This document shows, piece after piece, positions 26,958 to 35,670 of a stretch of 38,059 nucleotides of DNA. This DNA comes from an uncultured Clostridia bacterium (GTDB lineage: Bacteria > Bacillota > Clostridia > TANB77 > CAG-508): contig CANQEK010000003.1 of assembly GCA_947594985.1 (NCBI GenBank), forward strand, positions 1 through 38,059, read 5' to 3'. Each line of letters starts with the position of its first letter. The first letter of the stretch is position 1. The notes under the pieces were generated by a model, which was given only the letters and a program-made list of their open reading frames with translations, did not search any database and was not told the origin of the DNA. A program made the position numbers and the translations under genes.

Positions 26958-28493
26958 ATGAATAAAGAAAATGAAAAGGCTTCTGAAAATATACTTTGGG
27001 ATAAAATATTACTTTTTTTTAATGAATATAAAAGTATATTTCTAATTACATTGATATCAGGAATATTAATACATTTATATATAATTACCAATAAACTTAC
27101 TAATTGGGATGATATAGCTGGAATATTTATTTCAGACGGATGGTTAGAATTTGGAAGATGGGGAATTAATTTTAAACAATTAATTTTTCCTCATGTTAGT
27201 ATACCACTTTTTAATGGAATAATGGCTTTAATATTTGTTTCTTTATCAGCATGTCTAATATGTGATATTCTTGATATAAAAACAAAAAATAATAGAATTT
27301 TAATTGGTATAATATTAGTTTCATTTCCAGTACTTGCTGGTACATTTTCATATATGTTTTTAGCTCATGCATTTATGTTAGGCTTTTTGTTATCTGTTTT
27401 ATCAGTTTATTTTGCTAAAAAAGATAACAAATATTTTACTATATTGTCTATTGTTTTATTAATATTATCTTTAAGTATATATCAAGCTTATATTAGTATT
27501 ACTGCAACATTACTTCTTATTTTATTAATTAAAGATTGTATAAATATTAAAAATACAAAGCAAATAATTTATAAAGCATTGAAATTTTTAGCCATTTTAT
27601 TTTTTGGATTACTATTTTATATGGTAATAACAAAAATAATATTAAAAGTTTTTCAAACTTCTTTTGCTAATTATCAATCAATGGATAGTATGGGAAAATT
27701 AAGTGTTTTTGGAATTGTAAGAGGAATTTATAGGTGCTATGCTCATTTAGTTGAGCAAATAATCAGAAAGCACATAATGGTTCCTACTATATCTACAAGA
27801 TTATTTTATACAATAGTTATTTTATTAGATATCGGATTTATATGTTATATATTATGGAAAAATAGAAAAAATAAACTAAATTTATTAATGATGTTGCTTT
27901 TTATAATTTTAGTACCTATTACAATGAATATGGTTTATATATTAAATGAAAATGTAGAATATCACGGAATAATGATGTATGGAGATTGCTTTATATATAT
28001 TATTTTAGTATTATTTATTGATAAAGTTGCTAAAAAATATAGAACTGCATTAAAGTTTATTATATTTGCGCAAGTATTTTTATATATTGGTATAATTAAT
28101 CAATATTATTTAGAAATGCAATTATCATATGAAAATGCTTATTCATTTTATCAGACTGTTATAACTAATATAATGAATACGCCAGGTTATGATGAAAATA
28201 GTAAAATTTCTATTATAGGAAAATATAATTCAAAGGAACTATATACTGAAAGTTATAAAGATTATGTTTATTTTACAGGAATACCAAATGGCTATGATAT
28301 GATAAATGCTTATTCTAAAATTCAATTTATAAATTATTTTTTGGGATTTAATGGAAATTTTATAAAAGAAGATGAAGTAAAAGATTATTTAGAAAATAAT
28401 GAAGAATTTAAAAACATGCCGATATATCCTTATTATGGTTCTGTGAGAAAAATAGATGATATAATAGTTGTAAAATTATCAGATTTTAATTGA
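26958..28493 (+). CDS. GtrII-like membrane glucosyltransferase
   Basis: The start is taken as ATG 26958, six bases after AAGGAG, giving 511 residues; an earlier in-frame ATG at 26898 lies within galE and is unlikely. The protein has about ten membrane spans. NKLTNWDDIAGIF with the outer-loop acidic pair, DGWLEFGRWGINFKQ and LAGTFSYMFLAHAFMLGF are the features of the GtrII/Glucos_trans_II family of GT-C enzymes, which add glucose side chains from a polyprenyl-phosphate donor outside the membrane. The soluble C-terminal part ends with a conserved-looking tail. No GtrA flippase or GtrB donor synthase is seen in the window. Confidence 0.82.
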   Translation: MNKENEKASENILWDKILLFFNEYKSIFLITLISGILIHLYIITNKLTNWDDIAGIFISDGWLEFGRWGINFKQLIFPHVSIPLFNGIMALIFVSLSACLICDILDIKTKNNRILIGIILVSFPVLAGTFSYMFLAHAFMLGFLLSVLSVYFAKKDNKYFTILSIVLLILSLSIYQAYISITATLLLILLIKDCINIKNTKQIIYKALKFLAILFFGLLFYMVITKIILKVFQTSFANYQSMDSMGKLSVFGIVRGIYRCYAHLVEQIIRKHIMVPTISTRLFYTIVILLDIGFICYILWKNRKNKLNLLMMLLFIILVPITMNMVYILNENVEYHGIMMYGDCFIYIILVLFIDKVAKKYRTALKFIIFAQVFLYIGIINQYYLEMQLSYENAYSFYQTVITNIMNTPGYDENSKISIIGKYNSKELYTESYKDYVYFTGIPNGYDMINAYSKIQFINYFLGFNGNFIKEDEVKDYLENNEEFKNMPIYPYYGSVRKIDDIIVVKLSDFN

Positions 28494-28577
28494 TGTATAA
28501 ATTTTATAGTAATTAACTAATAGTAGTAAGTATAAATTTTTATAATATATATTTGAAACATTAAGGGGAGTTTAATT

Positions 28578-29678
28578 ATGGAAGAAGTTATTGCTAAAGA
28601 TAATCAAAAAAATGATAAGACAAGAGATTCTCAATTTGAATTATTAAGAATTATATGTATGATACTTATTATTTTACATCATTATTCTGTTCATGGTGGA
28701 TTTGATAAGTTTGGTTTTAATAATTTATCTAAAAATGGTGTTATTATTCAAATATTAAGTTTATGGGGAAGTCTTGCTTGTAATATTTTTATAATGATTA
28801 CAGGTTATTATATGATTAAATCTAAAATAAAATATAAGAAAATAATATTACTATTAGCAGAAATGACATTTTATTCTTTAGGAATATCTTTAATAATATA
28901 TATTAATGAATTAATGAAAAATACAACTACTTTAGCAGAATTTCCAATAATTATGTTTATAAAATCTTGTATTCCATTAATTTATGGAAATTGGTTTACT
29001 ATATTTTACATAATAATATATTTTTTAAGTCCATATTTAAATAAGCTTATTTTAGCTTTAAACAAAAAAGAAACTCAAAAATTAATTATTACAAGTACTA
29101 TATTAATATCCGTTATACCTTCAATCTTCTTTGATAGTATATGGCATAGATTTAGTAGTCTTGGAATAATGATAGTATCATATTTTATAGGAGCATATGT
29201 AAGATTATATTTAAATGAAGAGAAAAAAACAATTTATACGATACTAATGGTAGCATGCAATGTGCTCTTGATTTGTTCAGTAATAGTTATAGATATATTA
29301 GGAGTAAGATTTAAAAGTGATACATTAATTAATAATGCTACATATTTTAAAGGTTCTAGCAATATAATATCATTTATAGTAGCAATATCAATATTTTTAT
29401 ACTTTAGAAATAATGTCAAATTAAAATCTAAAACAGTTAATTTTATTGCATCTTCTGTGTTAGGAGTTTATTTAATTCATGATAATGATTATATAAGACC
29501 AATTTTATGGAAAAGTTTCTATCCTAATTTAGATTTTTTTAATTCAAAGTATTTTTTAATACATATATTAGTTAAAACCGGAGGAATTTTTGTTGTATGT
29601 GTTATAATAGACAAAATAAGAATTTATTTGTTAGAAAAAAGATTTTCTAAATTGTTAGATAAGCTCGAACATAATTAG
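28578..29678 (+). CDS. Acyltransferase family 3 (OafA/WecH-like) membrane protein
   Basis: A 366-residue protein with about ten membrane spans. RDSQFELLRIICMILIILHHYSVHGG carries the family's ELLR....HH motif with the catalytic His, and ITGYYMIKSKIKYKKI is the second typical block. Members add acetyl or other acyl groups to sugars of exported polysaccharide. This copy would decorate the polymer made here. It has a GGGGAG binding site and follows an 84-base gap. Confidence 0.9.
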   Translation: MEEVIAKDNQKNDKTRDSQFELLRIICMILIILHHYSVHGGFDKFGFNNLSKNGVIIQILSLWGSLACNIFIMITGYYMIKSKIKYKKIILLLAEMTFYSLGISLIIYINELMKNTTTLAEFPIIMFIKSCIPLIYGNWFTIFYIIIYFLSPYLNKLILALNKKETQKLIITSTILISVIPSIFFDSIWHRFSSLGIMIVSYFIGAYVRLYLNEEKKTIYTILMVACNVLLICSVIVIDILGVRFKSDTLINNATYFKGSSNIISFIVAISIFLYFRNNVKLKSKTVNFIASSVLGVYLIHDNDYIRPILWKSFYPNLDFFNSKYFLIHILVKTGGIFVVCVIIDKIRIYLLEKRFSKLLDKLEHN

Positions 29679-29681
29679 ATG

Positions 29682-29710
29682 TTGATATTTAATAGTTGTA
29701 ATGATATAAT
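29682..29710 (+). promoter_or_regulatory. Promoter of the ABC permease gene
   Basis: TTGATA at 29682-29687 and the perfect TATAAT at 29705-29710 are 17 bases apart, with TGA before the -10. Sequence from the -35 through the -10 is nearly the same as at 37630-37658 before the ATPase gene. Confidence 0.75.
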
Positions 29711-29767
29711 AATCAATTATAATTATAATTTTGCTTTTTGTTCTATTATAGAATTGTAAGCAGAGAA

Positions 29768-30571
29768 ATGGAAGATAAAATGGAATTTTTTAAAATACTT
29801 TATAAAAATAAAAAAATAGCAATGAAACTTGGAAAAAATGATTTTAGAAACAGATTTGCAAATACGAGTTTAGGAACAATTTGGGGATTTTTACAACCAT
29901 TTGTTTTTATGATAACATATGTAATAGTATTTCAATATATTTTGCAAACTAGAAGTGCGGGAGAATATCCATATGTAGTATGGTTTTTACCTGGAATGTC
30001 AATGTGGATGTATTGTAGTGATGCAATATTAACAGCAAGTAACTCTATAAGAAATTATAGTTATTTAGTAAAAAAAGTAGTATTTCCAGTAGATATAATA
30101 CCAATAATATCACTTACATCTTCTACATTTATAGGGATATTTTTAATGATTGTATCAGTCGTAGTTTCTTCTTTATTTGGTTATATTCCTAATATTTTAA
30201 ATATAATATATATTTATTTTTGTGCAATCTGTTTTATAATTGTTTTAACAAGATTTACTTCAGCACTTACAACAATAGTTCCAGATTTTGCACAGCTTTT
30301 GACTATTTTAATTCAATTATTTATGTGGTTTACTCCAATTATTTGGAACCTAGATTTTATTACAAATAATACTTTAGGAAAGTTATTTAGATGTATGCCA
30401 TTTACTTATTTAGTAGAAGGATTTAGACAAGCTTTTATGGATAATTCAACTATAATAACAGAACATAATGGAATATATACATTAGTATTTTGGATAGTAA
30501 CAATAATAATATTTATATGGGGAAATAAAGTATTTAAGAAAACAAAAAAAGATTTTGCAGATGTATTATAA
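29768..30571 (+). CDS. Polysaccharide/teichoic acid ABC exporter permease (TagG/Wzm family)
   Basis: The likely start is ATG 29768 (or 29780), because a longer TTG form from 29738 has no binding site and lies just after the promoter; the product has about 267 residues. The block LGKNDFRNRFANTSLGTIWGFLQPFVFMITYVIVFQYIL is the ABC-2 exporter entry of Wzm and TagG. Six membrane spans follow, with FTPIIWNL and MPFTYLVEGFRQAFM near the end. It forms the membrane channel for lipid-linked glycan or teichoic acid. Its expected ATPase partner is not adjacent; it begins at 37771, after the sortase island. Confidence 0.93.
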   Translation: MEDKMEFFKILYKNKKIAMKLGKNDFRNRFANTSLGTIWGFLQPFVFMITYVIVFQYILQTRSAGEYPYVVWFLPGMSMWMYCSDAILTASNSIRNYSYLVKKVVFPVDIIPIISLTSSTFIGIFLMIVSVVVSSLFGYIPNILNIIYIYFCAICFIIVLTRFTSALTTIVPDFAQLLTILIQLFMWFTPIIWNLDFITNNTLGKLFRCMPFTYLVEGFRQAFMDNSTIITEHNGIYTLVFWIVTIIIFIWGNKVFKKTKKDFADVL

Positions 30572-30591
30572 AGTTGAAAGGTTTTAATTAG

Positions 30592-31554
30592 ATGGAAAAA
30601 GTAGATATATTACTTGCTACATATAATGGAGAAAAATATATAGAACAACAACTAGATAGTATTCTTACTCAAACATATAGTAATTTTAGGTTACTAATTT
30701 CAGATGATTGTTCTTCAGATAATACTAGAGCAATATTAGAAAAATATAAACAAAAGGATAATAGGATAGAGGTTTTTTTACAAAATGAAAATCTTGGAGT
30801 TATAAAAAATTTTGAATTTTTATTAGGAAAAGTTGAAAATAAATACTATATGTTTTCAGACCAAGATGATGTTTGGAAAGAACACAAAATTGAAAAATCA
30901 CTTAAAAAAATTGAAGATGAAAATTTAGATTTAGTTTATTCTGACTTAGAAGTTGTAAATGAAAATTTAAATTTAATTAATGAATCATATTGGAAATTAA
31001 AAGGGATTTACCATAAAATAAAAAAATATAATAATTTTGAAAGTTTATACTTAAATAATTATATAACAGGTTGTACAATTATTTCTAAAAAAGAATTTAT
31101 AAAAACTTTTTTACCAATTCCAAATAAAAGTAAATATGTTTTACATGATTATTGGATAGCACTTGTAGTTAGTCAAAGCGGTAAAATTGGATACATTAAT
31201 GAGACATTAGTTAAATATAGACAACATCAAGATAATAAAGTTGGTTCTAAGAAAAAGTCTGATGAATTAAAATCTATAGATGAAATTAGAAAACTATTTA
31301 TAGATGTAAAAAAAGAACATTTTTCAGTTTTTATAGAGAATGAAGATAGGTTTATTAAAAGTGAAATAAAGTCGCTAAATAAAAAGTCTTTACGATATTA
31401 TGAAATGTTAGAAAAAAAGAAATATATCAATTTTAGAAATTGGTGTCTGTTTTTTAAATTGTATAAATATGAAAATTTTAGTTATATGATTCAAAATTTT
31501 GTAATATTAAATTTACCTATAATCGCAAAAATACTTTTTAAATTAAAAAAATAA
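30592..31554 (+). CDS. GT2 glycosyltransferase, rhamnosyltransferase-like
   Basis: A 320-residue GT-A enzyme: VDILLATYNGEKYIEQQLDSILTQTYSNFRLLISDDCSSDNT, then MFSDQDDVWKEHKIEKS with the DQDD metal site and YVLHDYWIALV. This form is typical of rhamnosyltransferases such as RgpB- or RfbF-like enzymes, which fits the rfbB gene at the window start. It follows the permease by 20 bases, as often seen in rhamnan export operons. Donor is inferred only. Confidence 0.85.
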   Translation: MEKVDILLATYNGEKYIEQQLDSILTQTYSNFRLLISDDCSSDNTRAILEKYKQKDNRIEVFLQNENLGVIKNFEFLLGKVENKYYMFSDQDDVWKEHKIEKSLKKIEDENLDLVYSDLEVVNENLNLINESYWKLKGIYHKIKKYNNFESLYLNNYITGCTIISKKEFIKTFLPIPNKSKYVLHDYWIALVVSQSGKIGYINETLVKYRQHQDNKVGSKKKSDELKSIDEIRKLFIDVKKEHFSVFIENEDRFIKSEIKSLNKKSLRYYEMLEKKKYINFRNWCLFFKLYKYENFSYMIQNFVILNLPIIAKILFKLKK

Positions 31555-31642
31555 TAATTATTATCATTATTTTAGAATCTCCAAACTAGGAATGCTTTTA
31601 AAATATAAAAAAGTAAAAAAAAATGAATTAAATATAAATTTG

Positions 31643-31671
31643 TTGACAAATGGATATTTTATAGATAAACT
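31643..31671 (+). promoter_or_regulatory. Promoter of the first sortase-substrate gene
   Basis: A perfect -35 TTGACA at 31643-31648 and TAAACT at 31666-31671 lie 17 bases apart, 84 bases before ATG 31756. The 200-base gap before this gene carries no other gene. Confidence 0.6.
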
Positions 31672-31755
31672 GTAAATACTAAATATGTATACTCATTTTT
31701 TGTATATAAAAATAGTATATTTATGTAGAAATTTGTACGAGATAGGAGAAGAAAA

Positions 31756-32757
31756 ATGAAAAAAATTAAATTATGTATAACATTGATAATTATGTTATTA
31801 TTAGTAGTTTCTTTTAGTAATATTTCAAATGCTGCACAAGATTATGGAACAGTTACAGCAATAACTGGAAGCCCAAATATTGATACAAATGAATCAGAAA
31901 CTGTTACATTAACATATAGTTCACTTAATGTTGAATGGGCAAAACAAGAAGGTGATAGAAATAAAAACGGATGGTGGATAGGAATAAAAGTAACAGCTCC
32001 AGACAATGCTGTTAAAGAAAATACAACAATAAAAAGAAAACAATATGGAGAAGGTTGGATTGAAGGTATAAAATTTAATGATAAAAAAGATGGTGAATCT
32101 GAAATAAATCTATGGGCGTATATAGATAATACTATATTAGCAAGTAATAAAAATAAAACATTTGATTTATATGAAGCACAATTTGATTGGGGTAATGGTA
32201 AAACACAAACTATTAAAATAAAAATAGATGCAAGCGAAGCTAATTTTGGAAATCTACAATTAAATACTAGTCCATCAATGTCTAAAGTTTTGGTTGTTGA
32301 TTTAGGACTTGGTGCTACTGCTAGAGAAACCAATTTTACAATTGAAAAAGGAAAAACTTTAAAAGATGGATTATCAGAAAACGAAAAAAAGATTTTTGAT
32401 TCTTATAAAGACATAGATGGTTTTGTAAGATTTTATAAATTTTCAGGATCAACATATAAGTTTGAACCTGATAAAGTAAGTGAGTATGAAGCAAATAAAT
32501 TTAATCCAGATGTGGATGCAATTAATGAAGAAAACGTTTTTATAATAGCTTATATAAATAAGCCAGCTCCAGTTTTAACACCTACAGATCCTTCACCAGC
32601 GCCTGCGCCTGCACCTGCAGCAGCACCTGCACCAGCTGGAGAAAAAGATAATACTCCAAAAACAGGTGCTTTAGAAATTGTAGGATATGTAGCAGTAATA
32701 ACAGTGTTTTCTGCAATTGGAATGGTTGTTTTGAAAAATAAATCTAAAAACTATTAA
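31756..32757 (+). CDS. Secreted cell-wall protein with TPKTG sorting signal (substrate 1)
   Basis: A 333-residue protein. It has a signal peptide of about 26 residues ending in NISNAA. A globular domain of about 240 residues follows, paralogous to the gene at 35671: both share YGTV or MGTV, NKNGWWIGIK or NRNGYWIGYK, FDWGNG or FDWKND, KVLVVDLGLGA or SIVKVVDLGNGA, and YKDIDGFVRFY or YKNIDGFVGFY. Next come a Pro/Ala-rich stretch (about 270-290), TPKTG at 300-304, a hydrophobic span and the tail KNKSKNY. The arrangement is that of a sortase-anchored wall protein, and a class B sortase gene lies 356 bases downstream. The function of the globular domain is unknown. Confidence 0.85.
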   Translation: MKKIKLCITLIIMLLLVVSFSNISNAAQDYGTVTAITGSPNIDTNESETVTLTYSSLNVEWAKQEGDRNKNGWWIGIKVTAPDNAVKENTTIKRKQYGEGWIEGIKFNDKKDGESEINLWAYIDNTILASNKNKTFDLYEAQFDWGNGKTQTIKIKIDASEANFGNLQLNTSPSMSKVLVVDLGLGATARETNFTIEKGKTLKDGLSENEKKIFDSYKDIDGFVRFYKFSGSTYKFEPDKVSEYEANKFNPDVDAINEENVFIIAYINKPAPVLTPTDPSPAPAPAPAAAPAPAGEKDNTPKTGALEIVGYVAVITVFSAIGMVVLKNKSKNY

Positions 32758-32850
32758 TAATATTTAAGAATATATATTCTTAAATACTAATTAATAAAAT
32801 TAATTAGTATTTAAAACTTATAATTGATAAACATTAGAATATTAAATTTT
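32638..32850 (+). repeat. Repeat copy 1: 3' end and downstream region of substrate 1
   Basis: From the GEKDNTPKTG codons through the stop to about 32850, the sequence closely matches 35335-35547 behind substrate 2. The match includes untranslated DNA: the 20-base palindrome TTAAGAATATATATTCTTAA (32764-32783) and a 14-base-pair hairpin (32782-32812, loop AAA). Confidence 0.75.
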
Positions 32851-33113
32851 ATATTTTAGAGTATTAACGAAATTCATTAAAATTAGTTAATACTCTTTAT
32901 TTTTTTTATACTTTAGTTTAAAATATTATTATAAAAATAAGAATATAGTCAAAATATAAATTTTTCTTAATTATATTAGTATATTTATAAAAATAATGTA
33001 AAAAAGAGTAGAAAATTTGATTATTATGTTATATATTAAAACAATATGAGAAATAATAAAATTTTGATTAGGTTATATATTTTTAAGCAGAATGAGGAAG
33101 GGATAGATTTATT
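32758..33113. other. 356-base intergenic region between substrate 1 and the sortase gene
   Basis: It holds a 20-base palindrome (32764-32783), a long AT hairpin (32782-32812) and a second hairpin followed by a T-rich run (32858-32909). No convincing gene or clean promoter is seen in the rest. A 23-codon ORF ending in the sortase start is noted but has no binding site. Confidence 0.6.
32858..32909 (+). terminator. Rho-independent terminator after substrate 1
   Basis: AGAGTATTAAC (32858-32868) pairs perfectly with GTTAATACTCT (32886-32896), and a T-rich run follows. A near-identical stem also ends substrate 3 at 36705-36750. Confidence 0.8.
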
Positions 33114-33962
33114 ATGAGAAGAAGAGATGAAAAAAATGTAAAAAATAAAAGAAAAATTATTATAAGAATATCTATAGTAATATTATTTATTATATTTTTA
33201 TTAGGTATTATTTATATATCATATTATATAACAAAATCAATGAAAGATAAAAAAGATAATGAAAATATATTAAGTAATGTTGTAGTTGAAGAAAAACAAA
33301 TTACTGAAACAAAAACTGAAAGAATGTTAGAATTAGAAGAATTAAAAAAGGAAAATGATGAAATAATTGGATGGTTGGAAATTGAAGGAACAAAGATTAA
33401 TTATCCAGTAGTTCAAACTACCGATAATGATTATTATTTAAGTCATAATTATAAAAAAGAGAAATCAAAAACTGGTAGTTTATTTTTAGATAAAGACTTC
33501 GATTTAGAAAATGGAAGTTCAAATTATTTAATATATGGTCATAGAAGTACAAGTGGACTTATGTTTGAAGATTTAATGAAATATGCAAAAAAAGATTTTT
33601 ATAAAGAACATACAAAAATAAAATTTACAACAGAAAAAGAGGATGCAATATATGAAATATTAGCTGTATTTTATTCAAGAGTATATTATAAAAGTGAAAA
33701 AAATGTATTCAGATATTACTTTTTTGTGAATGCTGAAACGGAAAAAGAATTTAATGATTATGTTTCAAATGCTAAAAAAGCTAGTATATATGATACTGGT
33801 GTTACAGCAGAATATGGAGATCAACTTTTAACTCTTTCTACATGTGAATATTCACAAGAAGATGGAAGATTTGCAGTTGTTGCAAAAAAAGTTGAAAATG
33901 AAGTTGAAAATCAAAATGAAAATGTAAATAAAAGTGTAAATCAAAATACAAATAAGCAATAA
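33114..33962 (+). CDS. Class B sortase
   Basis: A 282-residue protein with a basic N-terminus, one membrane span (about 14-40) and an outer catalytic domain. WLEIEGTKINYPVVQTTDNDYYL and GSLFLDKDFDL are class B features. YGHR holds catalytic His143, LSTCEY holds Cys244 and GRFAVVAKK holds Arg252. It should cut the TPKTG signals encoded on both sides and join the proteins to the wall peptide. Class B enzymes are known to take non-LPXTG signals such as NPQTN and (S/P)PXTG, which fits TPKTG. The C-terminal tail of about 20 residues is rich in Asn and Gln and is not needed for the fold. The binding site GAGGAAGGGA lies before ATG 33114. Confidence 0.94.
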   Translation: MRRRDEKNVKNKRKIIIRISIVILFIIFLLGIIYISYYITKSMKDKKDNENILSNVVVEEKQITETKTERMLELEELKKENDEIIGWLEIEGTKINYPVVQTTDNDYYLSHNYKKEKSKTGSLFLDKDFDLENGSSNYLIYGHRSTSGLMFEDLMKYAKKDFYKEHTKIKFTTEKEDAIYEILAVFYSRVYYKSEKNVFRYYFFVNAETEKEFNDYVSNAKKASIYDTGVTAEYGDQLLTLSTCEYSQEDGRFAVVAKKVENEVENQNENVNKSVNQNTNKQ

Positions 33963-33976
33963 TTATAGGAGTGATT

Positions 33977-34008
33977 GAGTGATTAAAATCACTCTTATAA
34001 TTTTTTTC
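33977..34008 (+). terminator. Rho-independent terminator after the sortase gene
   Basis: GAGTGAT (33977-33983) pairs with ATCACTC (33988-33994), and a T run follows at 34001-34007. Confidence 0.7.
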
Positions 34009-34153
34009 AAATATTTGGAGATATATTTAATAACAATTAACAATAATCTTATCACATAAATGTTACATATTTATTACAAAAGATATAAAAGTCTTGAACT
34101 CAATAATTATAAATGGTAAAATGACGATACTAAAAGTAAACGAGGAGGAAATA

Positions 34154-35455
34154 ATGAAAAAAACTATTTTTATAATTGTATTAGTAATTGCATATATTTT
34201 ACTTTTATCAAATAGTCTATATGCATTTGATGCAAACGATACTCCATGGGTTGGATGCCCAATAAAAAAAGAAAATATAGATGATAAAATTAAATTTACT
34301 CTAGAAAGAGATGCAATTGAAAAAGGTGCAGATAAAGCTGGAATTGATTTGGAAGTTAAAGCAGGACAAACTGTAATATTAGATTTGAATGGTCATAAAT
34401 TACAAAACTATTCAGAAGGGTGTTCTACAATTAATATTTTTCCAGGTGGAAATTTAACAATAGTAGATAATTCTGGTGGAAACCAAGGAGAGATTCTTCA
34501 AAAAGATGGTTCAACTGGATTGTCTACAATTTATAATTCTGGAACCTTAAATATTGAGGCAGGAAAAATTACTCAAACAGAACAAGTAAGCAATATAGCA
34601 GTTATTACTAATGCTGAAAACGCAGAGTTAAATATTAAAGAAGGAACAACAATTGAAGGTTCAAAAGAAGTTATAGCAAATTTTGGTAAAGCTACAATTT
34701 CAGGTGGAAATATAGAAGAAGCCGGTGATTTTTATGCTATAAGAAATGCTGGTACTATGGAAATTTCTGGTGGTACTATTAAATCTTCATCATCAAATAC
34801 TTCAATAATTGGAAATATAGGAAATGCTGATTCAAAATTAACTATATCATCTAATCCAACAATAGAAGGAAATACTAGTGGAGTTGTAAATTACAATGGT
34901 TTAGTAACTGTAAATGGAGGAACTTTTAATAACAGTGATGCAGCTGATGTATATTTAAAAGGAGGATCTGCTTCTTTAAAAGATGAAACTCAAGTATCTT
35001 ATGATAAAGATAAATTGGTTTTAGTTGTAGATAGTGTATATTATGTAGATAGTCAAGGAGATCCTGACAATGGTATTCCTGTATCAAAAGATGCAACAAA
35101 TAAAATCGAAAAAGTTAAACAAACTAGTAATGCAAAAGTTAAAGTGCTTCAAGGTGATTTAAAAATTGAAGGTGCTGCTGAAGGATTTACAATAGAAAAT
35201 ACGGGAACAGGAAAAGTTTCTGTTAATAATACAGAAATACAAAAAAATAGCTCATATACTGTACATAAAGTAGCTGTGGAAAATCCAGTACAAAATAATC
35301 CAGGAGCTCCTGCTCCAGCGGCTTCCGCATCAAGTGGAGAAAAAGACAATACACCAAAAACTGGAACTATAGATATTATTGCTTATGTTATAGTTATAAC
35401 TTTAGTTTCTGCAATTGGAATGGTTATTTTAAAAAATAAATCTAAAAATTACTAA
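34154..35455 (+). CDS. Secreted repeat-rich cell-wall protein with TPKTG sorting signal (substrate 2)
   Basis: The start is ATG 34154, behind GAGGAGG (34142-34148); a longer frame from 34094 lacks a binding site. The 433-residue product has a signal peptide ending near LYAFDA. From residue about 55 to 280 it has repeats of the type GGxITxxxxxxxIxNxGTxxIxGG, such as IYNSGTLNIEAGKIT, AIRNAGTMEISGGTI and NYNGLVTVNGGTF. This pattern suggests a right-handed beta-helix, as in adhesins. A Pro/Ala-rich spacer, TPKTG at 400-404, a span and KNKSKNY follow. The tail and 3' flank match substrate 1. Binding partner is unknown. Confidence 0.85.
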   Translation: MKKTIFIIVLVIAYILLLSNSLYAFDANDTPWVGCPIKKENIDDKIKFTLERDAIEKGADKAGIDLEVKAGQTVILDLNGHKLQNYSEGCSTINIFPGGNLTIVDNSGGNQGEILQKDGSTGLSTIYNSGTLNIEAGKITQTEQVSNIAVITNAENAELNIKEGTTIEGSKEVIANFGKATISGGNIEEAGDFYAIRNAGTMEISGGTIKSSSSNTSIIGNIGNADSKLTISSNPTIEGNTSGVVNYNGLVTVNGGTFNNSDAADVYLKGGSASLKDETQVSYDKDKLVLVVDSVYYVDSQGDPDNGIPVSKDATNKIEKVKQTSNAKVKVLQGDLKIEGAAEGFTIENTGTGKVSVNNTEIQKNSSYTVHKVAVENPVQNNPGAPAPAASASSGEKDNTPKTGTIDIIAYVIVITLVSAIGMVILKNKSKNY

Positions 35456-35547
35456 TAAATTTTAAGAATATATATTCTTAAATACTAATTAATTTTATTA
35501 ATTAGTATTTAAACTTATAATGGATAAAAATTAAAATATTAAATTGA
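35335..35547 (+). repeat. Repeat copy 2: 3' end and downstream region of substrate 2
   Basis: This matches 32638-32850, including the palindrome TTAAGAATATATATTCTTAA at 35462-35481 and the long hairpin at 35480-35510, whose loop is TTT instead of AAA. The genes in front of the two copies are otherwise unrelated. Confidence 0.75.
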
Positions 35548-35564
35548 ATTTTTATTGTAAAATC

Positions 35565-35593
35565 TTGATAAATTTTCCATTATTTGATAGTTT
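35565..35593 (+). promoter_or_regulatory. Candidate promoter of substrate 3
   Basis: TTGATA at 35565-35570 and TAGTTT at 35588-35593 are 17 bases apart, with TGA before the -10. It lies 77 bases before ATG 35671 and has the same layout as the other promoters here, although the -10 is weak. Confidence 0.4.
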
Positions 35594-35670
35594 ATATATA
35601 GTTTATATAAAGAATATATTAAAGAAAATAGTAAATAATATATTTATTAATACATTAATGGAGGTATTAT

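Noticed and set aside
33046-33117. 23-codon ORF whose TGA overlaps the sortase ATG
   Set aside because: The overlap looks like coupling, but there is no ribosome binding site before its ATG and no recognisable peptide; chance is likely in this AT-rich gap.
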